A stretch of DNA of 10,054 nt from an uncultured Desulfovibrio sp. (GCA_946490455.1 CAMLXE010000039.1:1-10054); one strand, 5' to 3'. Numbered from the stretch's first letter, positions 1 through 7,339 are shown. Notes: generated by a model not told the origin, from the letters alone. A program made the numbers and translations.

Positions 1-298
1 TAACACATTAATATAACAATATATATTTTCAAGTTATTTCATGCAGTCATCTGTTCTTTCTTGGCCAGTATTCGCTCAGTCTACTGAATCTATCCAAACA
101 TGGAAACAGAAAGAAATCAGAAAATCCTTTCCTTCTTTCAGGCAGACGGCTTTCAGGGCAGTCAGACAGAAAGGGTTAACTCCTCCAGTCTGCCGGTGCG
201 GCTTATGCTTTTCATTCTTCACCGGGATGGATACAGTGGAAGGGATACAGGGCAGAGGAAAAATTGTGCAACATTCTGGAGAGGACCAACTTTCAACC
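1..298 (+). promoter_or_regulatory. AT-rich promoter region and leader upstream of hypF
   Basis: The first 40 bases are strongly AT-rich, unlike the rest of the window, and hold two -10-like hexamers, TATAAC (12-17) and TATATT (22-27). A matching -35 would lie at or beyond the left edge, so no complete promoter can be shown. From 41 to 298 the hypF frame stays open without a stop, but this stretch has no resemblance to HypF, its codons (many tca, tct, act, agg, tta, ata) differ from those inside hypF, and it has no clear ribosome binding site at 41. I read it as untranslated leader. A short imperfect direct repeat, CTTTCAGGCAG (135-145) and CTTTCAGGGCAG (150-161), is present; its meaning is unknown. 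Confidence 0.35.
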
Positions 299-2704
299 AT
301 GAAACGCTACAGCTACATCGTTGGTGGACAGGTTCAGGGTGTGGGGTTCCGTCCCTTTGTCTATCGTCTGGCCAGACAGTACAGACTCACCGGCCATGTG
401 GGGAATACCTCTGAAGGCGTATCCATTGAAGTACAGGGAGAAGAGAATCATCTGTGCGCCTTTGAGCATGCCCTGCATGAAGAACTTCCTCCTCTGGCTC
501 AGATAACTTCTCTCCAGCGTTCGGAACTTGCCACTCGTTCTGAAGAAAAAGCCTTTGAAATCGCAGCCAGCAGGGGACACCGCGGCCATGCCGTACTGGT
601 CAGCCCTGATGTGGCGACCTGTGATCGCTGTCTGGAGGATATGCGAGATCCTTCCAACCGCCGTTACCGCTATCCCTTTACCAACTGTACAGACTGTGGC
701 CCGCGTTATACCATCACGCATTCCATTCCCTATGATCGTGCCACCACATCCATGAGCTGCTTTCCGCTCTGTCCTCAATGCGCAGAAGAATATGCCGATC
801 CGGGGAATCGCCGTTTTCACGCCCAGCCCAATGCCTGCCCCGAATGTGGCCCACATATCTGGCTGACAGATTCCACAGGCAAGCTCATGGCAAAAGAGCA
901 GGAGGCACTGAATCAGCTGGCGAGTCTCCTTGCTTCAGGTCATATTGCTGCAATCAAGGGACTTGGTGGATTTCATCTTGTTTGCAGCGCTGTTCGAGGC
1001 GAAGGAGATCAGGCCATTGAAGTTCTGCGCAGCCGCAAGGGACGTCCGCATAAGTCACTGGCAATCATGGTTCCCGATCTGAAAACCGCTCAGCGTGTTG
1101 CGGAAGTCTCCCCCCTTGAAGCGGCCGTTCTGAACTCTCCGGAACATCCCATTGTCAGTCTGAAACGGCTTCCCGGCATGCTTCCCGAAAGTCTGGCCCC
1201 TGATCTGCACGATATTGGCCTCATGCTTCCCTATACGCCTCTGCATCATCTGCTGCTCGAAGCCTTTGGCCAGAAAGTTTCCGGTATTCCGGCTCTGGTC
1301 ATGACCTCCGGCAATGCCGGCGGTGAACCCATAGCCCTTGGCAACAGAGAGGCCCTGCACAGGCTGAATGCTATCGCAGACTGTTTTTTGCTCCATAACC
1401 GTGACATTCTTGTCCGTGCTGACGATTCTGTCGTCAGCGTTGTGGAACCATGCTCTGCAGCTGCCAAAGTACTCCCACGCACAGCAGCAGAAGCCCCGCT
1501 CCATTTTTTCCGCAGGGCACGCGGTTTTGTGCCTCGCCCCCATCCTCTTTTGACGCAGCATGACCGGCCAGTCCCCAGCCTGCTTGCGACAGGCGCCGAA
1601 CTGAAAAACACAATCTGCCTGACAAGAGACAGACTTGCCTTTGTCAGCCAGCATATTGGTGATCTCAAGAATCCGGAAACCTATGCCTTTTTCGGTGAAA
1701 TGGTGGAGCACCTCGCCAGACTGCTTGAAGTATCTCCCGTAGCAGCAGTCTGTGACTGCCACCCGGACTATCTTTCCACGGTATATGCTCTTGAGTCGGG
1801 TCTTCCGGTTCTTCGTCTTCAGCATCATTTTGCCCATATTTACAGTGTCCTCGCCGAGCATGGATACGAGGATCCTGCTCTGGGACTCGCGCTTGATGGG
1901 ACAGGATTCGGGCTTGACGGGACAATCTGGGGAGGAGAACTGCTTCATGTCCATCCGGCAGCTGTCCGCTCCGACAATACAGTTGGAGAACGACTGGGGA
2001 GGCTCTCTCCCTTTCCCCTGCCTGGCGGCGAAGCAGCTATCCGGGAACCCTGGCGTATTGCAGTGGGTATCCTCGGTCTTGCCGGAGATGCATCCCTGAC
2101 GGAACGCCTTCTGGAAGAAGGAAATGCCCTGTTTCTTTCGGACCGCAGTCCTGCCATCAATCTTCATCTGCTTCCTGCCCTGCTCGAACTGAGTTCACGC
2201 AGACTTTCCCCCATGACATCCAGCTGTGGAAGGCTGTTTGACGCCGTGGCCGCCCTGCTCGGCCTGTGTCCGGCAATTACCTACGAAGGACAGGCTGCCA
2301 TTCGGCTGGAACAGATACAGGACCAGTCCGCTATCCTCCTGACAGGCTCCAGACTGTTTGACCTTGTCAAAACAGATGGTCTGCTGGAGCTTGATGTCCC
2401 GGGTGCCTTCAAAAGGCTATTCCAGGAACGGCTGCAAGGAACGCCTGTTCCCGTACTGGCCAGATGGTTTCATGAGGAACTTGCTGAAGGACTGGCAGAA
2501 CTGGCACTTGCCGGAGCCCATGAGACAGGCAGCCGCACCATTGCCATTTCCGGAGGCGTCCTGCACAATAGGACACTTGCCAGTCTGCTGCCTGCGGCCC
2601 TGCTGCGACGCGGCCTTGTTCCTCTTCTGCATCGCACGTTACCACCCGGTGATGGCAGCATTGCCTACGGACAGGCAGCCTGGGGGATTCGTGCCATTTC
2701 CTGA
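299..2704 (+). CDS. hypF: Carbamoyltransferase HypF ([NiFe]-hydrogenase maturation)
   Basis: HypF uses carbamoyl phosphate and ATP to make the carbamoyl group that it places on the C-terminal cysteine of HypE; HypE converts it to the cyanide ligand of the NiFe-hydrogenase active site. It acts in the cytoplasm. All family domains are visible in order: an acylphosphatase-like domain (VQGVGFRPF at residues 12-20, with N36), two CX2CX18CX2C zinc fingers (C108/C111/C130/C133 and C158/C161/C180/C183), a YrdC-like domain (KGLGGFHLVCSA from 220; SRKGRPHKSLAIM from 245; TSGN at 336), and a Kae1-like domain with HHFAH (509-513), DGTGFGLDG (533-541), GGVLHNR (752-758) and GDGSIAYGQA (784 on). The length, 801 residues, is close to the usual 750-800. 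I start at ATG 299 because the acylphosphatase domain begins at once; a purine-rich GGAGAGGA (278-285) lies somewhat far upstream. No other hyp gene is adjacent, so it may serve hydrogenases encoded elsewhere. Confidence 0.96.
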   Translation: MKRYSYIVGGQVQGVGFRPFVYRLARQYRLTGHVGNTSEGVSIEVQGEENHLCAFEHALHEELPPLAQITSLQRSELATRSEEKAFEIAASRGHRGHAVLVSPDVATCDRCLEDMRDPSNRRYRYPFTNCTDCGPRYTITHSIPYDRATTSMSCFPLCPQCAEEYADPGNRRFHAQPNACPECGPHIWLTDSTGKLMAKEQEALNQLASLLASGHIAAIKGLGGFHLVCSAVRGEGDQAIEVLRSRKGRPHKSLAIMVPDLKTAQRVAEVSPLEAAVLNSPEHPIVSLKRLPGMLPESLAPDLHDIGLMLPYTPLHHLLLEAFGQKVSGIPALVMTSGNAGGEPIALGNREALHRLNAIADCFLLHNRDILVRADDSVVSVVEPCSAAAKVLPRTAAEAPLHFFRRARGFVPRPHPLLTQHDRPVPSLLATGAELKNTICLTRDRLAFVSQHIGDLKNPETYAFFGEMVEHLARLLEVSPVAAVCDCHPDYLSTVYALESGLPVLRLQHHFAHIYSVLAEHGYEDPALGLALDGTGFGLDGTIWGGELLHVHPAAVRSDNTVGERLGRLSPFPLPGGEAAIREPWRIAVGILGLAGDASLTERLLEEGNALFLSDRSPAINLHLLPALLELSSRRLSPMTSSCGRLFDAVAALLGLCPAITYEGQAAIRLEQIQDQSAILLTGSRLFDLVKTDGLLELDVPGAFKRLFQERLQGTPVPVLARWFHEELAEGLAELALAGAHETGSRTIAISGGVLHNRTLASLLPAALLRRGLVPLLHRTLPPGDGSIAYGQAAWGIRAIS

Positions 2705-3054
2705 CGGAAGCAACAGACCTTCCTGCATTGCAGGGGATTCTTTGTATTTTCTTCGAATGGAGGACATGGTCCGCCTGGACCAGATTCTGCTTTCGACAGA
2801 TGGCATTCTTCCTGCTGGCAGAACAGCATCCAAAGAAATGACAGGCGAAGGTGTCAGCCAAGGCAGAAAGAAAAGCCTTTCTGACTGATTGCTCCAAACC
2901 ATAGTGCCACACACGAAGGCGCAGGCTGAAGTGATTCTGTTTCTTCCCCATACCGACTCTGAAATGCTTGCAGATCAAGACGAGAGATAACAGGCCCCCA
3001 GACTGACACCTTTCCAACACCAGAACGCTCCAGCCTGTCTGCCCGGCAGCACGA
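2705..3054. other. 350-base gap with several small hairpins, no supported gene
   Basis: No reading frame here has a convincing start, ribosome binding site and family match. Inverted repeats visible by eye are CCTGC/GCAGG (2722-2734), TGGTCC/GGACCA (2767-2782, loop of 4), TGACA/TGTCA (2839-2856), and a longer pairing of GTCAG+AAGGC (2853-2864) with GCCTT+CTGAC (2875-2885); the same place also permits CAGAAAG/CTTTCTG (2864-2883). A 43-codon frame, 2757-2888, begins MEDMVRLDQILLSTDG and faintly recalls an S4 RNA-binding domain, but it stops early and the downstream codons do not continue the family. The gap could be a 3' region of hypF, an unrecognised structured RNA, or a decayed gene. It must also contain any promoter of the methyltransferase, which I could not identify. 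Confidence 0.4.
2722..2750 (+). terminator. Weak candidate terminator after hypF
   Basis: Eighteen bases after the hypF stop, CCTGC and GCAGG (2722-2726 and 2730-2734) form a 5-bp stem with a 3-base loop. It is followed, after GGGATTC, by a T-rich run (2741-2750, TTTGTATTTT). The stem is short and the T-run begins several bases late, so it may not be a functional intrinsic terminator. Confidence 0.25.
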
Positions 3055-3918
3055 ATGAACCCAATGACAACTTCACCTGATTCCTTTACCCGTTTTCCCA
3101 GAGGACTGATCCAGCCACAGGGGAGCTTCCGTTTCAGTGAAGATGCCCTGCTTCTGGCCGCATTTGCCATGGAATCTGTCCTGTTACAGGAAACGTCTCC
3201 GGCTTCCTTTCGTCGGCTTACGGAATCTCCATGGATAGATCTGGGCACAGGATGCGGGGTGGTCGGGCTGGCTGCGCTGCTTCTGGCCGGTCTGCCACCC
3301 GCGTCAGACAGGCCTGATACCGCTGCCTCAGTTTCAACCCCATCCGAAATGCCCGCAAAACCTTTCTGTTGCGGGCTTGATTACAGCCCCGAACTGGTAA
3401 AGGCAGCCAGAGACAATGCCCGCAATCTGGGACTGGAACAATATTTTACCGCAGAACTTGTGGATTTTGCCTCACCAGAATGGCCACATGAAGCCTCGAT
3501 GCTTCGCAAGCTCCATGGCAGAGCATCCCTTGTTCTTGCCAATCCTCCATGGAGGCTAAAAGGTTCTGGAAGAATGCCGGTAACAGCATCCCGGCGTAAT
3601 GCGCTGTTTGGTGATGTGCACACCTTTCCGCTTTTTGTCCGGGCTGCAGCTTCCCTGCTTGATTCAGACGGACATTTTGTCTGTGTCATTGGATCCGCCC
3701 GGCTTCCGGATATGCTCGCTGCGCTTCAGGACATGGCATTCAACCTTCTGCGTATGCGTTTTGTTCACCCTTCCGAAAAGGCACCGGCCGTCTGGGTATT
3801 GATTGAAGCTCGCAGAACAGGACACACCCCTCTCCAGACAGAAGCACCGCTCATCCTGTATGACCCCGATGGCAGACCTTCAGCCGCTTCTCTGGAGTTC
3901 TGTCCCTTTTTGCGCTAG
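3055..3918 (+). CDS. TrmN6/YfiC-like tRNA1(Val) adenine-37 N6-methyltransferase
   Basis: This is a class I SAM-dependent methyltransferase of the TrmN6 (YfiC) type. In E. coli that enzyme methylates N6 of A37 in the valine tRNA anticodon loop. The evidence is the family's N-terminal pattern (LIQPQGSFRFSEDALLLAAF from residue 18), SAM motif I DLGTGCGVVGL (62-72), the acidic motif II CGLDYSPEL (106-114), the N6-adenine catalytic motif NPPW (163-166, where E. coli has NPPY), and the closing FVHPSEKAPAVWVLIEARR typical of YfiC. At 287 residues it is longer than E. coli TrmN6 (about 245), partly through a Pro/Ser/Ala-rich insert at about 80-103. ATG 3055 is the only usable start near the conserved N-terminus besides ATG 3064; upstream the frame closes at 3004 with no other start. 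No strong Shine-Dalgarno is seen. The next gene follows after 9 bases. The methyltransferase class is sure; the exact substrate could differ. Confidence 0.82.
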   Translation: MNPMTTSPDSFTRFPRGLIQPQGSFRFSEDALLLAAFAMESVLLQETSPASFRRLTESPWIDLGTGCGVVGLAALLLAGLPPASDRPDTAASVSTPSEMPAKPFCCGLDYSPELVKAARDNARNLGLEQYFTAELVDFASPEWPHEASMLRKLHGRASLVLANPPWRLKGSGRMPVTASRRNALFGDVHTFPLFVRAAASLLDSDGHFVCVIGSARLPDMLAALQDMAFNLLRMRFVHPSEKAPAVWVLIEARRTGHTPLQTEAPLILYDPDGRPSAASLEFCPFLR

Positions 3919-3927
3919 GCTCCCAAT

Positions 3928-6900
3928 ATGAAAACATTTCGTGCAGATCTTCATGTTCACTCCCGCTTCTCCCGTGCCACCAGCAGCAGACTGAACGTCC
4001 GTAATCTGGCAGCCTGGAGCCTCGTCAAGGGCCTCTCCGTCATGTCCACCGGGGACTTTACCCATCCTGCCTGGCGTGAGGAGCTGCGCCGGGATCTTGT
4101 TCTTGACGAAGCTACGGGGCTGTACCGCGTACGGGAGAGTATCCCTGTCGAAGAGGAAATTCCCGGTTTTTCACGGCCTGCGGATGCACCGGATCCCCTT
4201 TTCCTTATTGAAGCAGAAATCAGCTCCATCTACAAAAAGGACGGTGCCGTTCGCAAAGTCCACAATCTTGTGTTCATGCCCACGCTGGAAAGCGCTGATG
4301 CGCTTTCTGCCAAGCTGGCAGCCATTGGCAATATTACCTCCGATGGACGCCCTATTCTCGGTCTGGATTCTGAGCGACTCCTGGAAATGGTGCTGGAAAC
4401 GGATGACAGGGGCGTTCTTATTCCAGCGCATATCTGGACACCTTGGTTTTCGCTCTTTGGCTCAAAATCTGGATTTGATGCCCTTGAAGACTGCTTCGGT
4501 TCCCTCTCATCCCACATTTTTGCACTGGAAACGGGCCTCTCCTCCGATCCTGACATGAATCGCCTGTGGAGCGCTCTTGACCGCTACGTCCTTGTTTCCA
4601 ACTCCGACGCCCATTCTGGAGAAAATCTGGGACGCGAAGCCAACCTGTTCAGTGGACAACCAAGTTACGACGGGCTGTTTGACGCATTACGCCGCACCGC
4701 ACGAGGAGAAACGGCATCGGGCAACGAATCCTGCGTGTTTCATGGAACAGTGGAATTTTTCCCGGAAGAAGGGAAATATCATCTGGATGGGCACCGTGCC
4801 TGTAATGTGGTTCTGGAGCCTGGCGAATCCATGAAGCTGGGCAATATCTGTCCTGTCTGCGGCAAACCTCTTACTGTGGGTGTTCTGCACAGGGTCATAT
4901 CTCTGGCTGACCGGCAGGCCCCTGTCTGGCCAGCCAATGATCCCGGATACATTTCTCTCTTCCCTCTTCCCGAAATGCTTGGGGAACTTCTTGGCGTAGG
5001 TCCCAAAAGCCGTAAGGTTCAAACCAAACAGGCCGAACTTGTGCGGCTGTTTGGCTCTGAACTGGACATTCTGCATAACGTTTCCGAATCTGACCTGCGT
5101 CAGCACTGGGATGCTCTGGGGGAAGCCGTGGCACGAATGCGTCGAGGCGACGTCATTCGTGAAGGTGGCTACGACGGAGAATATGGCGTTGTGCGCGTTT
5201 TCCCTGAAGAAGAACGCAAGGCCTTCATCTCGGGCCGATACCGGAGCGCCAGCCTCCTTATGCCCAAAGAGGCAAACAGTCATAAACAGACCGCTGCTCC
5301 AGAAAAAAAATCTGGAGATTCAGCAAGAGCAACCAGCACCCGGCGCTCCGACTCCAGACTGCCCTCGCTTCTTGAAGCCTTTGCCCGTGCCGCCAGTCAG
5401 ACGCCTACGTCTTCTGTATCGGCACATGTATCCAGAAGCACTCCCACGGATCCCAACTCTGCAAGGCCTGACAATTTCCCCTATTCGGAAGCCCAGTTGC
5501 AGGCAATCAGCAAGGGGCCGCATCCCATTCTTGTTCTTGCAGGCCCCGGAGCAGGAAAGACCCGAACGCTGGTTGGCCGGATACAGAGATTGCGACAGGA
5601 AGGGATTCCTGCGGAGCGCATTCTCACCGTCACCTTTACCCGACGTGCGGCAGCAGAACTCAAGGACCGTCTGAGCCTTGCCCTGCCGGAAGAAAAGCTG
5701 CCTGCAGCCGACACACTGCACGCCCTTGCTCTTTCTCAATGGGTTGGCCCACAGCCAACAGTTCTCTCCGAAGAAGCGGCCCGCACCTGCTTTGCAAAGG
5801 CCAATGAAACGGTCGAGAGAGTACTCCTGCGTAAGGCATGGGAAACGGTATCACTGGCCCGCGAAAGGCTGGAACCCTGGACGAGAGGAACCGAGATTGC
5901 CGCCCTTTCCCCTCTTCTTGAGCAGTACCGCAGCTATAAACGGGAACGGGGACTTGCCGACTATACCGACCTGCTCGAACAATGGCTGTACCGGCTTGAA
6001 TCAGGAGTATCTCTCCCTCTCTGGGAACATGTCCTTGTCGATGAAATACAGGACTGCTCACCATTGCAGCTTGCCCTTGTTCACGCCTTGCTTCCTGCAG
6101 GCCGTAATCCTGATGCTGCTGCAGGTTCCGGTTTCTTTGGAATCGGTGATCCGGATCAGGCCATTTATGGATTCCGTGGAGCCACTCCGAATATTCAGAA
6201 AGCCCTGCTGGATTTCTGGCCAGATATGGAAACGGTGACGCTCTCGGCAAGTCATCGTTCCGCTGCAGAAATTCTTCTCTCGGCATCCAGCCTTCTTGGA
6301 CCGGAAGCAGCCTGCGGTCAGCTCACGCCTACCCGGATGAGCCATGCGGCGCTGCACCTTTTCACGGCTCCCGATGAAAAAAAGGAAGCAGCCTGGATTG
6401 CAGATCAGATAGCCAGTCTGCTTGGCGGGACATCACATACACTTGAGGATGCCCGTACCCGAAAGAGAGAAACGGAGCTGGAAACGCCCTGCAGCCCCGG
6501 TGAAATTGCCATTCTTGTACGCATGAAGGCCCTTATTCCTCCATTGCGTGCAGCGCTGGACAAGCGAGGCATTCCCTGTTCCGTCCCTGAGGCCGCTCCA
6601 TTCTGGGAAGACCCGACTTCGGCTCTGCTGCTGGCTCTGGCAGGAGCGCATTTTGGGATTCCTCTTCCCTTCCCGGAAGCCCCTGTTCCTCCGGACATGC
6701 CTTCAGAACTGGCAGATGCGCTATGGGAAAAAGGACCGTCCGTTCTGCTCAAAAAAGCTGTTCCTCCCTTTGATGCCCTTTTCCGGGAGTCCACGGCCTT
6801 CATGACGCTGCTGAGGACCTATCGGGATCACAGGAACTGGCCTGAACTGCTGCAATGGATTCGCCTGCGGCAGGATCTTGATCTGGTCCGTCAGCAGGCA

Positions 6901-7269
6901 GAGCAGGTCCAGATCATGACGCTCCATGCTTCCAAGGGGCTGGAATTTCGGGCGGTCTTCCTGCCTGCACTGGAAACGGGACTTCTGCCTCTTGCCAGTA
7001 TGGACTCACTGCTTCATGCCAAAGCGAACAGTCCCACAGAAGACTGGTTTCACGCAACCGACATGGCGGAAGAACGCCGTCTGCTCTATGTAGGACTAAC
7101 CAGAGCCCAAGACGCTGTCTTTGCAAGTCACGCTGAGCAAAGACAACTTTATGGGCAAACGCTCCATTTGCCGCCTTCTCCGTTTCTTGAACGCCTTCCG
7201 GATGTCTTTCAGCGCAGCCGGCTTGTCCGGCATACACAGCGCAAGGCAAAACAGATCAATCTGTTCTAG
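3928..7269 (+). CDS. EndoQ-type PHP endonuclease fused to UvrD-like SF1A helicase
   Basis: The 1113-residue protein has two enzyme halves. Residues 1-435 match the endonuclease Q family (about 400-425 residues in archaea), which nicks DNA 5' of uracil, hypoxanthine, xanthine or abasic sites. PHP metal-site motifs are present: DLHVHS (D7, H9, H11), GDFTH (D43, H46), E95/E97, IPAHIW (H168), E201 and SNSDAHS (D227, H229). A zinc finger follows (C292, C308, C311 and probably a histidine), then LGVGPKS (355-361), helix-hairpin-helix-like. A Ser/Thr/Ala/Pro-rich linker covers about 445-515. Residues 518-1113 are a complete SF1A helicase: Q-motif glutamine Q523, Walker A GPGAGKT (539-545), motif Ia TFTRRAAAE, motif II DEIQD (705-709), motif III GDPDQAIYGFRGA (740-752), motif IV LSASHRS, motif V TLHASKGLEF (998-1007), motif VI LLYVGLTRA (1052-1060). 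The frame is intact. The gene starts 9 bases after the methyltransferase stop with only a weak AGG (3917-3919), suggesting translational coupling. The likely role is repair of deaminated DNA (inference). Confidence 0.93.
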   Translation: MKTFRADLHVHSRFSRATSSRLNVRNLAAWSLVKGLSVMSTGDFTHPAWREELRRDLVLDEATGLYRVRESIPVEEEIPGFSRPADAPDPLFLIEAEISSIYKKDGAVRKVHNLVFMPTLESADALSAKLAAIGNITSDGRPILGLDSERLLEMVLETDDRGVLIPAHIWTPWFSLFGSKSGFDALEDCFGSLSSHIFALETGLSSDPDMNRLWSALDRYVLVSNSDAHSGENLGREANLFSGQPSYDGLFDALRRTARGETASGNESCVFHGTVEFFPEEGKYHLDGHRACNVVLEPGESMKLGNICPVCGKPLTVGVLHRVISLADRQAPVWPANDPGYISLFPLPEMLGELLGVGPKSRKVQTKQAELVRLFGSELDILHNVSESDLRQHWDALGEAVARMRRGDVIREGGYDGEYGVVRVFPEEERKAFISGRYRSASLLMPKEANSHKQTAAPEKKSGDSARATSTRRSDSRLPSLLEAFARAASQTPTSSVSAHVSRSTPTDPNSARPDNFPYSEAQLQAISKGPHPILVLAGPGAGKTRTLVGRIQRLRQEGIPAERILTVTFTRRAAAELKDRLSLALPEEKLPAADTLHALALSQWVGPQPTVLSEEAARTCFAKANETVERVLLRKAWETVSLARERLEPWTRGTEIAALSPLLEQYRSYKRERGLADYTDLLEQWLYRLESGVSLPLWEHVLVDEIQDCSPLQLALVHALLPAGRNPDAAAGSGFFGIGDPDQAIYGFRGATPNIQKALLDFWPDMETVTLSASHRSAAEILLSASSLLGPEAACGQLTPTRMSHAALHLFTAPDEKKEAAWIADQIASLLGGTSHTLEDARTRKRETELETPCSPGEIAILVRMKALIPPLRAALDKRGIPCSVPEAAPFWEDPTSALLLALAGAHFGIPLPFPEAPVPPDMPSELADALWEKGPSVLLKKAVPPFDALFRESTAFMTLLRTYRDHRNWPELLQWIRLRQDLDLVRQQAEQVQIMTLHASKGLEFRAVFLPALETGLLPLASMDSLLHAKANSPTEDWFHATDMAEERRLLYVGLTRAQDAVFASHAEQRQLYGQTLHLPPSPFLERLPDVFQRSRLVRHTQRKAKQINLF

Positions 7270-7278
7270 CTCACTTCT

Positions 7279-7313
7279 CAACAACAGGAAGAACGGCGTT
7301 CTTCCTGTTGTTG
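7279..7313 (+). terminator. Perfect 16-bp hairpin after the nuclease-helicase gene
   Basis: CAACAACAGGAAGAAC (7279-7294) pairs perfectly with its complement at 7298-7313 across a 3-base loop GGC (7295-7297). It begins 9 bases after the stop codon, where a terminator is expected. Neither strand has a T-run after the stem (plus strand continues CATGATGC; minus strand AGAAGTGAGC), so it is not a classical intrinsic terminator. It may protect the 3' end of the transcript or act with Rho. Confidence 0.6.
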
Positions 7314-7321
7314 CATGATGC

Positions 7322-7339
7322 GCCGGAACTCTCTCCGGC
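7322..7339. repeat. Second short hairpin in the convergent gap (7270-7457)
   Basis: GCCGGA (7322-7327) and TCCGGC (7334-7339) form a perfect 6-bp GC-rich stem with loop ACTCTC, 8 bases after the 16-bp hairpin. On the plus strand it is followed by AAAAG, not by T. The rest of this 188-base gap holds a weaker stem, GTCTG/CAGAC (7404-7419), and a 12-base direct repeat GCTGCGCCTTCC (7359-7370 and 7387-7398). I see no gene here. Confidence 0.45.

Noticed and set aside
1055..2167. 370-codon open frame on the minus strand within hypF
   Set aside because: It lies opposite intact, highly conserved HypF sequence, its translation shows no domain I recognise and has a haphazard composition; it is a shadow of hypF codon bias.
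2409..3248. 279-codon minus-strand frame spanning the end of hypF, the gap and the start of the methyltransferase
   Set aside because: It overlaps two well-supported genes at both ends and has no recognisable domain or good ribosome binding site. The central part over the gap also shows no family pattern.
3928..5235. Reading the PHP half as part of a DNA polymerase (PolX or DnaE type) or histidinol phosphatase
   Set aside because: The pattern DLHVHSRFSRATS, GDFTHP, IPAHIWTPWFS and SNSDAHSGENLGREA together with the zinc finger and HHH-like segment matches the EndoQ family, and no polymerase domain follows.
5660..6286. 208-codon minus-strand frame inside the helicase
   Set aside because: It is opposite the helicase motifs I-III region, which is clearly coding on the plus strand; the translation resembles no protein I know.
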